Shown here piece after piece: positions 26,440 to 35,515 of a stretch of 64,000 nt of DNA. The notes under the pieces are model-generated. The model was not told where the DNA came from. It did not search any database and saw nothing but the letters and a program-made list of their open reading frames with translations. The DNA comes from Povalibacter uvarum. GTDB taxonomy: Bacteria; Pseudomonadota; Gammaproteobacteria; Steroidobacterales; Steroidobacteraceae. A program made the translations under genes and the position numbers. The stretch is from the NCBI RefSeq assembly GCF_014202975.1, contig NZ_JACHHZ010000002.1, positions 620,001-684,000 of the forward strand, in the 5' to 3' direction. Within the stretch, counting starts at the first letter, position 1. The number at the start of each line of letters is the position of its first letter.

Positions 26440-27720
26440 ATGACAGACATCCTCCGGGGTCTGCTGGGCCTGGCCGTTCTGCTCGCGATCGCCTACGCGC
26501 TCTCCATGAATCGAGGCGCGATCCGGCCGCGAGTCGTGTTTGCGGCGCTTGCGACGCAGATCGTGATCGGAGCGCTCGTGCTGTTCGTTCCCTGGGGCCG
26601 GGTTGCGCTCGCGGCGGCCGCGACGGGCGTGGGACACGTCATCGATTACGGCAACAAGGGCATCGAGTTCCTGTTCGGCGGGCTCGTGACCGCTCGGATG
26701 TTCGAAGTATTCGGTGACACTGGCTTCGTGTTCGCGTTCCGGGTACTGACCGCGATCATCTACGTGTCGGCACTGATCGCCGTGCTGTATCACCTGGGGA
26801 TCATGCGCTGGATCGTGCTCGGCCTCGGCCTGCTGTTCCAGAAGCTGATCGGCGTCAGCAAGATCGAATCCTTCTCGGCCGTCACCACGATTTTCCTCGG
26901 GCAAAGCGAAATGCCGGCGGTGCTGAAGCCCTTCGCGAAGCAACTGCGCGGGCCGGAACTGTTCGCGATCATGAGCAGCGGCATGGCAGCCATCGCGGGC
27001 TCGCTGCTGGCGGGTTATTCGGGGCTGGGCGTGAAGCTGGAATACCTGCTCGCGGCCTCGTTCATGGCCATCCCCGGGGGATTGCTGTTCGCGAAGATCA
27101 TCTGTCCGAGCACGGAGCCGAGCACGGTCCAGTTCGACAACATCCAGTTCGACGAGCATCCTTCGACGAACGTGATCGAGGCGGCAGCGTCGGGCGCGGC
27201 TGTCGGCATGCGCGTTGCGGTGAACGTAGGTGCCATGCTCGTCGCCTTCATCGGCCTGATCGCCCTGCTGAATGCGATGGTAGGCGGCGTGATGGGCTGG
27301 TTCGGTTATCCGGCGCTGAATCTCGAGACCCTGCTGGGCTACGCCTTCGCGCCCATCGCGTGGCTGATCGGCGTGCCGTGGGAGCACGCCGGCATCGCGG
27401 GCAACTTCATCGGCCAGAAGTTGATCCTCAACGAGTTCGTCGCGTACGTCTCGTTCGCGCCGTTCCTGAAAGATCCCGCCAGCGTCGTCGCCGCGGGACT
27501 CACGGTGCTCGATCCGAAAACGCTCGTCATCATTTCGTTCGCGCTCTGCGGCTTCGCGAACTTCTCCTCGATCGCGATCCTCGCGGGCGGCTTCGGTGCC
27601 GTGGCGCCCGAGCTGCGCCCGCAAGTCGCCCGATATGGCCTGCGCGTCGTCGCTGCCGCGACATTGTCGAACCTGGCGAGCGCGACGATCGCCGGCATCT
27701 TCCTCGGAGTGAGTCAGTGA
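26440..27720 (+). CDS. nupC: Concentrative nucleoside transporter (NupC/CNT family)
   Basis: The 426-residue inner-membrane protein has about 10 hydrophobic helices and CNT hallmarks: GNKGIEFLFGGL, KIESFSAVTTIFLGQSEMP, YSGLGVKLEYLLAAS, SYLVAASFM-like region AASFMAIPGGLLFAK, and ALCGFANFSSIAI near the end. It imports nucleosides with protons or sodium. The ATG at 26440 fits the family start; an upstream in-frame ATG at 26398 would add 14 non-hydrophobic residues. It overlaps the cytidine deaminase start, so transport and deamination are coupled. Confidence 0.92.
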   Translation: MTDILRGLLGLAVLLAIAYALSMNRGAIRPRVVFAALATQIVIGALVLFVPWGRVALAAAATGVGHVIDYGNKGIEFLFGGLVTARMFEVFGDTGFVFAFRVLTAIIYVSALIAVLYHLGIMRWIVLGLGLLFQKLIGVSKIESFSAVTTIFLGQSEMPAVLKPFAKQLRGPELFAIMSSGMAAIAGSLLAGYSGLGVKLEYLLAASFMAIPGGLLFAKIICPSTEPSTVQFDNIQFDEHPSTNVIEAAASGAAVGMRVAVNVGAMLVAFIGLIALLNAMVGGVMGWFGYPALNLETLLGYAFAPIAWLIGVPWEHAGIAGNFIGQKLILNEFVAYVSFAPFLKDPASVVAAGLTVLDPKTLVIISFALCGFANFSSIAILAGGFGAVAPELRPQVARYGLRVVAAATLSNLASATIAGIFLGVSQ

Positions 27721-28127
27721 AGACGATTCCGACCAAAGCGCTGGTCCGCGCCGCCAGGCACGCGCGCAAGCGCGCTTATGCGCCGTATTCCGGGTTCAAG
27801 GTCGGTGCTGCCGTCAGAACGCGGAACGGAAAAATTTTTGGCGGATGCAACGTCGAAAATGCGTCTTACGGTTTATGCAACTGCGCGGAACGCACCGCCC
27901 TCTTCTCGGCCATCGCCGCTGGATACAAGCGCGGCGACTTTACGCATCTCGCCGTCGTGGCGGCTACGGACGAACCTTGCGCGCCGTGTGGCGCATGCCG
28001 GCAGGTGATGTTCGAGCTCGGCGGCCCGAACCTGATCGTGGTGCAGTCGAATCTGAAGGGTGCGACGACTACCGCGAAGATGGATCAACTGCTGCCCAGT
28101 GCATTCGGTCCCGACTCGCTCACCTGA
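27717..28127 (+). CDS. cdd: Cytidine deaminase
   Basis: The 136-residue homotetrameric type enzyme has zinc ligands C56 in NCAERT (with proton shuttle E58) and C91/C94 in PCGAC. YAPYSGFKVGAA and GCNVENASYG bind substrate. It converts cytidine and deoxycytidine to uridine and deoxyuridine. GTG at 27717 is the likely start, overlapping the nupC stop (27718-27720). Its product uridine can feed the nucleoside hydrolase and upp/URC genes nearby. Confidence 0.94.
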   Translation: MKTIPTKALVRAARHARKRAYAPYSGFKVGAAVRTRNGKIFGGCNVENASYGLCNCAERTALFSAIAAGYKRGDFTHLAVVAATDEPCAPCGACRQVMFELGGPNLIVVQSNLKGATTTAKMDQLLPSAFGPDSLT

Positions 28128-28500
28128 GCCGTACGGTCTGCACGGCGCGTCGCTCGCAACCGTATACATCTCTCGCCGCGGAGTGACCGCTCACATGTTG
28201 GTCGCGAGCAACAATCGCTGCGCGCTGCCGATTTGTCGCCGCGCCTGCGCCCATCCTTGCACTTTCATGACAGGGACTTTTGCCCCAACAGGATGCGTTT
28301 TGCGGTAGGGTACGCCCCGCGCGAAGCGATTCTGGCCACTTTCGATACGTCGCCGTCGCGCCTTCACCACGTAAACCCTTGAGATGAGCGCACGGATCGC
28401 CTTGTCATGAAGTTTGCATATGAGTGATGTGCAATTACAACGCGGCACGGCAAGACCCGTGACGCACAAAATCCATTCGCAGGTTCTCTGGAGGTTTGCC
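28128..28500. other. Intergenic region upstream of TonB receptor gene
   Basis: No gene is supported in this stretch of about 370 bp. It probably holds the cdd terminator and the receptor promoter. The AT-richer part (28416-28440, TTTGCATATGAGTGATGTGCAA region) stands out against the GC-rich background. I saw no cobalamin-riboswitch-like or Fur-box-like pattern, but could not run a search. Confidence 0.4.
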
Positions 28501-30957
28501 ATGACGACGCCCCCCGGCATCGCTCGTGTTTCTGTTTCGACCGTTGGGTCGCGTATCGCATTTGTAGTCGCCGCGCTCGCCGCACCCTGTGGCGCCGCGT
28601 TTGCGCAGTCGACAGCCACGCGGATCGAGGAAGGCACGCTGACAGAGGTCGTCGTCTCCGCGACGCGAGTTCAGGGCACTGGCCTGATCCAGGCCGAAAC
28701 CGCCCCCAAGGCGCGCACCACCGTCAGCGACGAATACATCGAGACGCAGATGGCGGGGCAGAGCGTGATCAACTCGCTCAACCTCGTTCCCGGCGTCAAC
28801 TTCACCAACTCGGATCCCTACGGTTCGAGCGGCGGCAACCTGCGCATGCGCAGCTTCGACGGCAATCGTATTTCGCTGATGCTCGATGGCATCCAGCTGA
28901 ACGACACCGGCAACTACGCCATGTACACGAACCAGCAGCTCGATCCGGAGATCATCGAGCGCGTCGCCGTGAACATGGGAACGACCGACGTCGACAGCCC
29001 GACGGCATCCGCAACGGGCGGCACGATCAACATCATCAGCGTACGGCCGAAGCACGATCCGGGCATGGCGGCGCAGGCTTCCTTCGGCAGCGACAGCTAT
29101 CAGCGCTACTACCTGCGCGGTGACACTGGCGCGTTCGGTCCGTGGGATACCGAAGCACTGCTCGCGGTCTCCTACCAGCAGTACGACAAGTTCAAGGGCC
29201 CCGGCGAACTGGAGAAGACCCAGATCAATGGCCGCATCTATCAGGACCTGGGTGACGGCGACTTCATCAGCCTCGCCTTCCACGGCAACAAAAATCGCAA
29301 CAACTTCTATCGCAACCTGAGCAAGGCCGAAATCGCAGCGAACGGCTACGATTTCGACAACGATCCGACGTGCACGCGGCCCGCACCGGGCGCCGGCGCG
29401 CAGAACGAAGCGACATCCGCCACCGGAACGACATCGCTCTGCACGAACTACTACAACGTGCGCAGCAATCCGTCGGACACGGCCAACATCCGCATGCAGT
29501 CGAGCTTCGGCCTGACCGACTCGCTGACCCTCACCGTCGATCCGTCGTTCCAGTACACGCTGGCCAACGGCGGCGGCATCACGGTGTTCGCGGAGAATGA
29601 TCGGCGCCTGATCGGCACGGCGACGGGCGGCACGGATCTCAACGGCGACGGCGACCTGCTCGACCGCGTCAGCCTCTTCACGCCGAACAACACCAACACG
29701 CGCCGCTACAGCCTCAACTCGTCGCTGATCTGGGAGCTGAACGACACGAACATGCTGCGCCTCGGCTACACGCTCGACTACGGCAAGCATCGTCAGACCG
29801 GCCAGCACGGTCCGCTGCAGGCCGACGGCGATCCGGAGAACGTGTTTGCCGGCCGCCAGGGCCAGGCGATTCCGACTGCAGATGGCTCACAGCTGCGTGG
29901 CCGCGATCGCTACACGGTTGCGGAGTTGAACCAGGTATCGCTGAGCTACTCCGGCCGGTTGATGGACGAGAAGTTGCGCCTCAGCCTCGGCCTGCGCGCG
30001 CCGTTCTTCGAGCGCGAGCTGAACCAGTATTGCTTCACGCAGGTGTCCAACGGCACGCAGTACTGCACGACGCAGGTCCCCAATGCGGCGAATGCCCAGG
30101 GCTATGTGACCTTCCCGGGCGGCGGCACGACGACCTATCTCGCTCCGTACGATCGCACGGTGAAGTACGACAAGGTGCTCCCGAACGTGGGCCTGTCCTA
30201 CGAGTTCGTGCCGGGCAACACCGTCTATACCAGCTACGCCAAGGGCTTCTCGGCGCCGCGCACCGACAACCTGTACAACGTGCAGATCCAGAACGTCGAG
30301 CCGGAGACGACCGATTCCATCGAGCTCGGCTATCGATATACGGGCAGCACGCTGATCGCCACCGCGGCCGCGTGGACCACGGATTTCCACAATCGCATCG
30401 TGTCCTCGTTCGATCCTGAGCTGGGCTACAGCGTGGATCGCAACGTCGGCGATGTGGATCTCTACGGCTTCGACGCTTCGCTGGGCTTCGACATCATCGA
30501 GAATCTGTCGCTGTACGGTTCCGCTTCGTACATTCACAGCGAAGTGCAGAACGACGTGCTGATCAGCCCCACCGTGGTCCTGCCGACGGAAGGCATGGAG
30601 CTCGTCGAGACGCCTGAATGGACGCTCGGCACCCGGCTGCAATACAAGATCGGCGGTGCCACCCTCGGCTTGCAGGGCAAATATGTCGCCGAGCGCTACG
30701 CCACGGACATCAACGATGAATCCGCACCGTCGTACACGGTGTTCGACGCCGATGCGCGCTACGACTTCGAGATGTTCGGCATGTCGTCGTTCATCCAGTT
30801 GAACGTGATCAACGTCGCCGACAAGGACTACCTGGGCAGCGTTGCGACGAGCCGCTTCGCATCGGCCACATCGCCGTTCGGTTCGGTGACACAGCCGCCG
30901 CTGTACTCGGTTGGTTCGCCTCGCACCTTCCAGGTGACGGTGAACGCGTCGTTCTGA
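28501..30957 (+). CDS. TonB-dependent outer-membrane receptor
   Basis: The 818-residue protein follows a TGGAGG ribosome-binding site and opens with a signal peptide ending near GAAFAQ. A TonB-box-like LTEVVVSATR comes next, then the plug (VINSLNLVPGVNFTNSDPYG, MLDGIQLNDTGNYAMYT, NIISVRP), and a beta-barrel that ends in Phe (FQVTVNASF) as outer-membrane proteins do. The ligand is unknown. A frame that begins at 28414 would place 29 residues before the signal peptide and was rejected. Its position after cdd may link it to nucleoside or nucleobase uptake, but that is speculation. Confidence 0.9.
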   Translation: MTTPPGIARVSVSTVGSRIAFVVAALAAPCGAAFAQSTATRIEEGTLTEVVVSATRVQGTGLIQAETAPKARTTVSDEYIETQMAGQSVINSLNLVPGVNFTNSDPYGSSGGNLRMRSFDGNRISLMLDGIQLNDTGNYAMYTNQQLDPEIIERVAVNMGTTDVDSPTASATGGTINIISVRPKHDPGMAAQASFGSDSYQRYYLRGDTGAFGPWDTEALLAVSYQQYDKFKGPGELEKTQINGRIYQDLGDGDFISLAFHGNKNRNNFYRNLSKAEIAANGYDFDNDPTCTRPAPGAGAQNEATSATGTTSLCTNYYNVRSNPSDTANIRMQSSFGLTDSLTLTVDPSFQYTLANGGGITVFAENDRRLIGTATGGTDLNGDGDLLDRVSLFTPNNTNTRRYSLNSSLIWELNDTNMLRLGYTLDYGKHRQTGQHGPLQADGDPENVFAGRQGQAIPTADGSQLRGRDRYTVAELNQVSLSYSGRLMDEKLRLSLGLRAPFFERELNQYCFTQVSNGTQYCTTQVPNAANAQGYVTFPGGGTTTYLAPYDRTVKYDKVLPNVGLSYEFVPGNTVYTSYAKGFSAPRTDNLYNVQIQNVEPETTDSIELGYRYTGSTLIATAAAWTTDFHNRIVSSFDPELGYSVDRNVGDVDLYGFDASLGFDIIENLSLYGSASYIHSEVQNDVLISPTVVLPTEGMELVETPEWTLGTRLQYKIGGATLGLQGKYVAERYATDINDESAPSYTVFDADARYDFEMFGMSSFIQLNVINVADKDYLGSVATSRFASATSPFGSVTQPPLYSVGSPRTFQVTVNASF

Positions 30958-30966
30958 TGGAGTGCT

Positions 30967-30998
30967 GCTTGCGGCGGTCCGCGAGGATCGCCGCAAGC
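30967..30998 (+). terminator. Hairpin after TonB receptor gene
   Basis: GCTTGCGGCG (30967-30976) and CGCCGCAAGC (30989-30998) form a perfect 10-bp stem with a 12-nt loop, 10 nt after the receptor stop codon. There is no T-run after it, so it may work only as a stem or Rho-dependent barrier. Confidence 0.55.
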
Positions 30999-31040
30999 GC
31001 ATTGTGCAGGTCGGCTACGCCGTCAGATTTCGGTACAGAT

Positions 31041-31090
31041 GGATTCCCGCGTGCGCGGGAATGACGTCCGACTAAAGTCGGACCCACAGC
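31041..31090. repeat. CCCGCG half-element joined to GTCCGAC-GTCGGACCCACAGC palindrome
   Basis: GGATTCCCGCGTGCGCGGG (31041 on) is followed directly by GTCCGACTAAAGTCGGACCC (31066 on). The same two families are adjacent at 20191-20258. Confidence 0.78.
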
Positions 31091-31104
31091 AAGAATGCCG
31101 GATC

Positions 31105-31126
31105 ATGCTTCGCTAACGCGAAGCAT
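31105..31126 (-). terminator. Hairpin over the stop codon of the kinase gene
   Basis: ATGCTTCGC-TAAC-GCGAAGCAT is a perfect 9-bp stem. The kinase stop TAG (31113-31115) lies within it, so ribosome release and hairpin formation compete. It probably ends the tagH-PP2C-kinase transcript. Confidence 0.6.
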
Positions 31127-33155
31127 CCACCACGGGTTGGTACTTGCGGAAGTATTCGCTGCTCTCGAGAAGGTTGTTCGCGACGCTGTGGCGCATCTCC
31201 GTATCTTCCCCCGCCAGCCGCAACATCTCGTCGGCGGCACGACGCAGTCCCTTCACGGCGTCACGATTTCGCGGATGAAGGGCATACGCCGTGGCGTATT
31301 GGGTGACGGATTGCTCTATGGCCGGCGTCATTCCCTGCTTGTAGAACGCCCATTCCTTTTCGCCATCCTGCAGCGCCGCCGTTATCTGCTGCTGCGTCTC
31401 GGCCGGCAACTGCGCAAACGGAATCGCCGGGCTCGTCTCGAGATAGTTCTGGTACCAGAAGTATCCTGACGCGATTGCGAGCACGACCGCGGCCGCGAGC
31501 GACATCTTCTGCAGCATCGTGACGCCGCGGAAGAGCTTGAGGAATTCGCCCGCATCCTTCGGACGTTGTTTGCGATCGAAGGAAAGACAGCGCTCCAGCG
31601 CCTTCGCTTCGCGCAGCTTCAGCCCCTTCAGCGGTGGCGGCTTGATGCCGAGCTTGCGTGCTGAAGGCGCGCCGTGACGCTGATAGGGGTGATAGCCCGT
31701 GAGCAGTTCGTAGCCAATGATGCCGAGCGCGTACATGTCGTCCGCCGGATGCGGATCGACGCCGTCGATCATTTCATCGGTGGCGTACGCCTCGGTGTAG
31801 GCGCCCAGGCTGCCGGCGTCGAACACGTCCTTGTTCTCCGGCGTGACGGAGCTCGGCACGGCACGCGCGATACCGAAATCGAGAATCTTCGCCGTACCGT
31901 CTTCGGCAATGAATACGTTGCCCGGCTTCAGGTCCGAGTGAACGATGCCTTTGCGATGCGCGTACGCCAGACCTTCGGCGATGCCACGAATGATCGGCAT
32001 CGCGATCTCCCGCTTGATGCCTTTGCCGCGTGCCTCGCGCACGATCGATTCGAGCGAGCGGCCCTTCAGCAGCTCCATCGTCATGTAGACGGTCTCGCCG
32101 TCGCGATCGAAGTCGAAGACAGTGACTACGTTCGGATGAGCGAGCGTCTGCGCCTTGCGTGCCTCGCGCTGCAGGGCGATGAACGATTGCGGATGCCGTT
32201 CGAAGTCCGCGTTCAGCACTTTCAGCGCGACGCGCGGATTCGGATCCTGGGCTTCTTCCTTGCGACGATCGATGGCGCCGAACACGAGGCCCATGCCGCC
32301 CTTGCCGAGCAGCATTTCGAGCACGAACCGTTTCTTCACGATCGAGCCAGGCTTGAGCTCGCCGCGACGCGGCTCGTCGGCCTCGTCCAGCGTCTGCACG
32401 AGACGCTCGCTGATGACCTCGGTCTTGTCGCTCGAATACTTGAGCGTTGCGGCGTAAGGGCTCAGTCCCTGGGTATCGACGTCAGCTTTCAGCGTGCGGG
32501 CGGCCGTCGGCGGAAACTGCTTCTGCGTTCTCACCGTCTCGTCCGCGTCGACAGCGCGCGTCGCGCTCGCACGGGTCTCGTCGGCGTCGGTGACCTCGAT
32601 GCGGAGGGTGTCCGAAGGCGTCTGCAGCGTCTTGTCCGCCGCCGAGCGCATCTCCGTCGCGTCATCTTCGGTGGGCGCCGGGCGCACCAGCGTCTTGGCG
32701 ACAAGTGGCTGCGCCATGCTGACCGTCCTTTCGACGGGCAAAACCTCGGTGGGCGAATGAACTTCGGTAGCGGAGTGAACGGCCGTGGGCGACGAAACCG
32801 CGGTGGGTTGCCGCATCGACGTTGCATCCGGATCGACGAGGGTCGAGTCCCCCATCGCCACCGTCTTGTCGGCTTCGACCTGCCGGATGGCGCGATCGAT
32901 CGCGGCAAGCGCTGCGCGGGCCGCGGGATGCGGCAGTCGTCCGGCTGCGACGTCGGTCTGAACACGGGCAATGATCGCCGAACGCTGAAGCGGATTGGCG
33001 CGCGCAACGGCCTCGAGCTGCGCGGACGCGGCTTCCACAGTCAGTTGACCGCTCGCGAGCCCTGCAAGAATCTGATCGAGGGTTGAAGCCACTGCGCTGC
33101 GCTCTCCAAGGCCGATTGGTCGCCCGCCCGATCTCTTTTCAGCGGCTTCCCGCAT
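31113..33155 (-). CDS. Membrane Ser/Thr protein kinase, PpkA-like
   Basis: The 680-residue protein has an N-terminal region of about 280 residues rich in Thr/Val/Asp with repeated TAV/TEV/DKTV-like short motifs. The kinase domain follows: G-loop LLGKGGMGLVFG (about 281), VALKVL lysine, catalytic loop VHSDLKPGN (Ser replaces the Arg of HRD), and DFG in ILDFGIAR. One membrane helix lies at about 550-567 (MSLAAAVVLAIASGYFWY), followed by a C-terminal extracytoplasmic part of about 110 residues. It lies downstream of a PP2C phosphatase and a TagH-type FHA gene. That trio is the type VI secretion threonine-phosphorylation pathway; the kinase would phosphorylate the FHA protein. The target is inferred. 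Confidence 0.87.
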   Translation of the reverse strand: MREAAEKRSGGRPIGLGERSAVASTLDQILAGLASGQLTVEAASAQLEAVARANPLQRSAIIARVQTDVAAGRLPHPAARAALAAIDRAIRQVEADKTVAMGDSTLVDPDATSMRQPTAVSSPTAVHSATEVHSPTEVLPVERTVSMAQPLVAKTLVRPAPTEDDATEMRSAADKTLQTPSDTLRIEVTDADETRASATRAVDADETVRTQKQFPPTAARTLKADVDTQGLSPYAATLKYSSDKTEVISERLVQTLDEADEPRRGELKPGSIVKKRFVLEMLLGKGGMGLVFGAIDRRKEEAQDPNPRVALKVLNADFERHPQSFIALQREARKAQTLAHPNVVTVFDFDRDGETVYMTMELLKGRSLESIVREARGKGIKREIAMPIIRGIAEGLAYAHRKGIVHSDLKPGNVFIAEDGTAKILDFGIARAVPSSVTPENKDVFDAGSLGAYTEAYATDEMIDGVDPHPADDMYALGIIGYELLTGYHPYQRHGAPSARKLGIKPPPLKGLKLREAKALERCLSFDRKQRPKDAGEFLKLFRGVTMLQKMSLAAAVVLAIASGYFWYQNYLETSPAIPFAQLPAETQQQITAALQDGEKEWAFYKQGMTPAIEQSVTQYATAYALHPRNRDAVKGLRRAADEMLRLAGEDTEMRHSVANNLLESSEYFRKYQPVVDASR

Positions 33156-33170
33156 CCGGCCGGTTGTTGT

Positions 33171-33911
33171 CTATCCCGCTTCGATCACGACGATCGTGAC
33201 GTTGTCGCGCGCGCCCGCGGCGAGCGTCGCATCGAGCATAGCCTGAGCGGCCTCATGAACCGTGCCCTGCCCAAGCAGCCTCGCAATCTGCTCCGAGGAC
33301 AACTCGCGCGTCAATCCGTCGGAACACAGCAGGTAGCGATCTCCCAGCCGGACGCGCTCGCGACGAACGTCGAGAACCAGGATGTCCTCCCCGCCCACGG
33401 CACGCATGATCGAGTGGTCTTCGTCGAGGTCGGTTTCGATATCCGCGAAGCGCGCGGCGATCTGCGCGGCCCAAGTGTGATCGACGGTCAGTTGGGCCAG
33501 CGTGCCGTGGCGCAATCGATAAGCGCGACTATCACCGGCCCACAGGATCGCGCACGACGTACGCTTCGCAACGAAGGCAACGACTGTGCTGCCGCTCTGC
33601 ACCGGATTGATGGGGCGGACCGCTGCCGCATAGAGCACCGAATTGACGTGGCTCATGCGTCGCTGGATGTCGGTGACCGTCGCATCCATCGTGTCGCCGA
33701 ACTTGAAGTTCGCGAGCGCCTCGCAGACCTTGCGGCTCGCGACATCACCTTCCATGTGGCCGCCCATGCCATCGGCGACGGCCCACAGATTCACGGCGGG
33801 ACGGTCGACGAAGGCATCCTGGTTGGAGTTACGGACACGACCGGCGTGCGTGATCGCGGCCGAAACGTATTCGGGATGGATGTCTTCCTCGACGAGGGTA
33901 TCTTCGAGCAA
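33171..33911 (-). CDS. PP2C-type Ser/Thr phosphatase, PppA-like
   Basis: The 246-residue PPM phosphatase has metal motifs VADGMGGHMEGD (D47/G48), WAGDSRAYRLR, LCSDGLTREL and GARDNVTIVV. It begins near residue 15 with the conserved NSNQDAF. It would remove phosphate from the proteins modified by the adjacent kinase. The order tagH-phosphatase-kinase, with gaps of 15-28 bp, indicates a single operon. The protein is cytoplasmic, with no signal or membrane segment. Confidence 0.9.
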   Translation of the reverse strand: MLEDTLVEEDIHPEYVSAAITHAGRVRNSNQDAFVDRPAVNLWAVADGMGGHMEGDVASRKVCEALANFKFGDTMDATVTDIQRRMSHVNSVLYAAAVRPINPVQSGSTVVAFVAKRTSCAILWAGDSRAYRLRHGTLAQLTVDHTWAAQIAARFADIETDLDEDHSIMRAVGGEDILVLDVRRERVRLGDRYLLCSDGLTRELSSEQIARLLGQGTVHEAAQAMLDATLAAGARDNVTIVVIEAG

Positions 33912-33939
33912 TGCCGGTTTCCTTGAGCGTTGCCGGCGC

Positions 33940-35298
33940 TTAGCGGCGACCGCGCGACTTCAGTCGCTCGATCTGCTCTTCGTACGCTTTGGCGAATTCA
34001 GCGGCGAACAGCGTCTGAAAGCTCGTCTCGGCGTCCTTGGCGAGATCGGCATATTTGTCGCGATACAGGTCCCAGTAGCGCAGCTTGGCCGGCACGCCCA
34101 GGATCGAGCCCTTCTTCATCTGTCGATCGAAATCGTCCTGCAGGCGATTCGGATCGAACTTCGCGAGCATCGTTTCGAAAGCCAGGCGCATTGCGCTGAG
34201 CACGGCGGTCTGGTGATCGCGAACATCCTGCAACGCTTCCGCGAATGCCTCGGTCGGCTCGAGATAGGCGGAGTTCTGCCGCACCAGCAGGTTGTGGAAC
34301 GCGTCGTCGGTGTTGGCCGAAAATTTGAGCGGGTTGTTGTTCGACGCTTTGAAGGTCGTGCTGCGAATGTGCAGCTCGTCCTTCAGCTGTTCGCGCGAAC
34401 GCAGCACTTCCATCAGGCCGCCGACGGCCACACGCAGAATCTCGCCGCACGTTTGCGCGAGCTCGTCGGAGGGCTCGACGCCCTGCACCCCTGCGGCTGC
34501 AAGCAATTGCGCAAGCTGGCCGGAATCCTCGCTCTGCGCGGCATTCCGTGCGGGAGCCACGGACTTCTTCGGCGCACTCTGCGGCCTTTCTGGAATCGCG
34601 CGCGATGCCGGGCGCTCGTGCTGCGGCCGCGCTGCAACGACTTTCGGCTTCGGCGGTGGAGGCGGCTCGGGTGCCGACATCTCGCTCGCGCCGAACCATT
34701 GAGTCTCGTTCTTCGATTTCGGTGCCGCGGGCGGATCCGACATCTCGCTCATGCGGAACCACTGCGTTTCATTCGCGCGGCCCTCATCCGGACGATGGCG
34801 CGCCGGCATCGCTGCCGTCCGATCTTCCTCACCGGGCAGCGGGTCCGCGGATTCGATGAGCTCTTCGGGAGCCGGCATGCGCGGCGGCGGGCTGTCGCGC
34901 CGATCGGGCTTGCGCGGGCTGCGCTCGGCATGTCCCTGAAGAACCGCGAGCGGATCGTTCTTGGCCGCTTCGGCCACCGGCTCGTTCTCGATCGACACGG
35001 CGATCTGGTACGCGTCGATGAAGAGCACGTCGCCGTTCTTGAGTTGGTGCGCCTGGGTCCGCGAAAGCCGTGAGTCCGGCGAGTTGACGAAAACACCGTT
35101 CGTGCTGGTGTCCTCGACGAAGAAACGTCCGTTGAGATAGCGAATCAGCGCGTGCCGGCCCGAGACGTAAGGATCCGGAAAAACCCAGTCATTGTCGGGG
35201 AGGCGACCGATGGTGCCGCCAATGGCGTTGAACACCTTGCGCTTGGCGGCGCCGAGGTTCTGAGCCTGTTGCCCCATTACTTCCAATGTCAGGATCAT
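33940..35298 (-). CDS. tagH: Type VI secretion-associated FHA protein TagH
   Basis: The 452-residue protein has an FHA domain at the N-terminus (GR at 31-32, SGRHA at 46-50, N67 in TSTNGVFVN), which binds phosphothreonine. A proline/charged linker follows (about 115-260) with two NETQWF-type repeats, then the conserved C-terminal TagH domain (HIRSTTFKASNNNPLKFS, RDHQTAVLSAMRLAFETML, YWDLYRDKYADLAKDAETSFQ). TagH/Fha normally couples kinase signalling to the type VI secretion apparatus. No tss/hcp/vgrG gene is in this window, so the target must be elsewhere or different. Confidence 0.9.
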   Translation of the reverse strand: MILTLEVMGQQAQNLGAAKRKVFNAIGGTIGRLPDNDWVFPDPYVSGRHALIRYLNGRFFVEDTSTNGVFVNSPDSRLSRTQAHQLKNGDVLFIDAYQIAVSIENEPVAEAAKNDPLAVLQGHAERSPRKPDRRDSPPPRMPAPEELIESADPLPGEEDRTAAMPARHRPDEGRANETQWFRMSEMSDPPAAPKSKNETQWFGASEMSAPEPPPPPKPKVVAARPQHERPASRAIPERPQSAPKKSVAPARNAAQSEDSGQLAQLLAAAGVQGVEPSDELAQTCGEILRVAVGGLMEVLRSREQLKDELHIRSTTFKASNNNPLKFSANTDDAFHNLLVRQNSAYLEPTEAFAEALQDVRDHQTAVLSAMRLAFETMLAKFDPNRLQDDFDRQMKKGSILGVPAKLRYWDLYRDKYADLAKDAETSFQTLFAAEFAKAYEEQIERLKSRGRR

Positions 35299-35515
35299 GC
35301 GGGCTTACTAAACGAATATGGCTGGGCTTTCAACATGACGTCCGGATGCCACCTGGAAATCGAAAACCTGCCGGAACAAACGTTTTAAGGGGGTTCTATT
35401 GTTCGTTGCAGCGACCGGTCCGATGCAATGGACTAAAGCCGCAAGCGTGGCAGTATCGACTACAGCCGCGGCGCAATAATGCGCCCCAGCCCACAATTCA
35501 TGCGGAGAAAGCCTG

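Noticed and set aside
26254-27624. Open frame of 456 codons on the minus strand
   Set aside because: It runs antisense to the nucleoside transporter and starts inside it; composition is Arg/Glu/His-rich with no recognisable domain.
31674-35073. Two long plus-strand open frames opposite the kinase and TagH genes
   Set aside because: Both are antisense shadows; the minus-strand genes carry full kinase, PP2C and FHA motifs.
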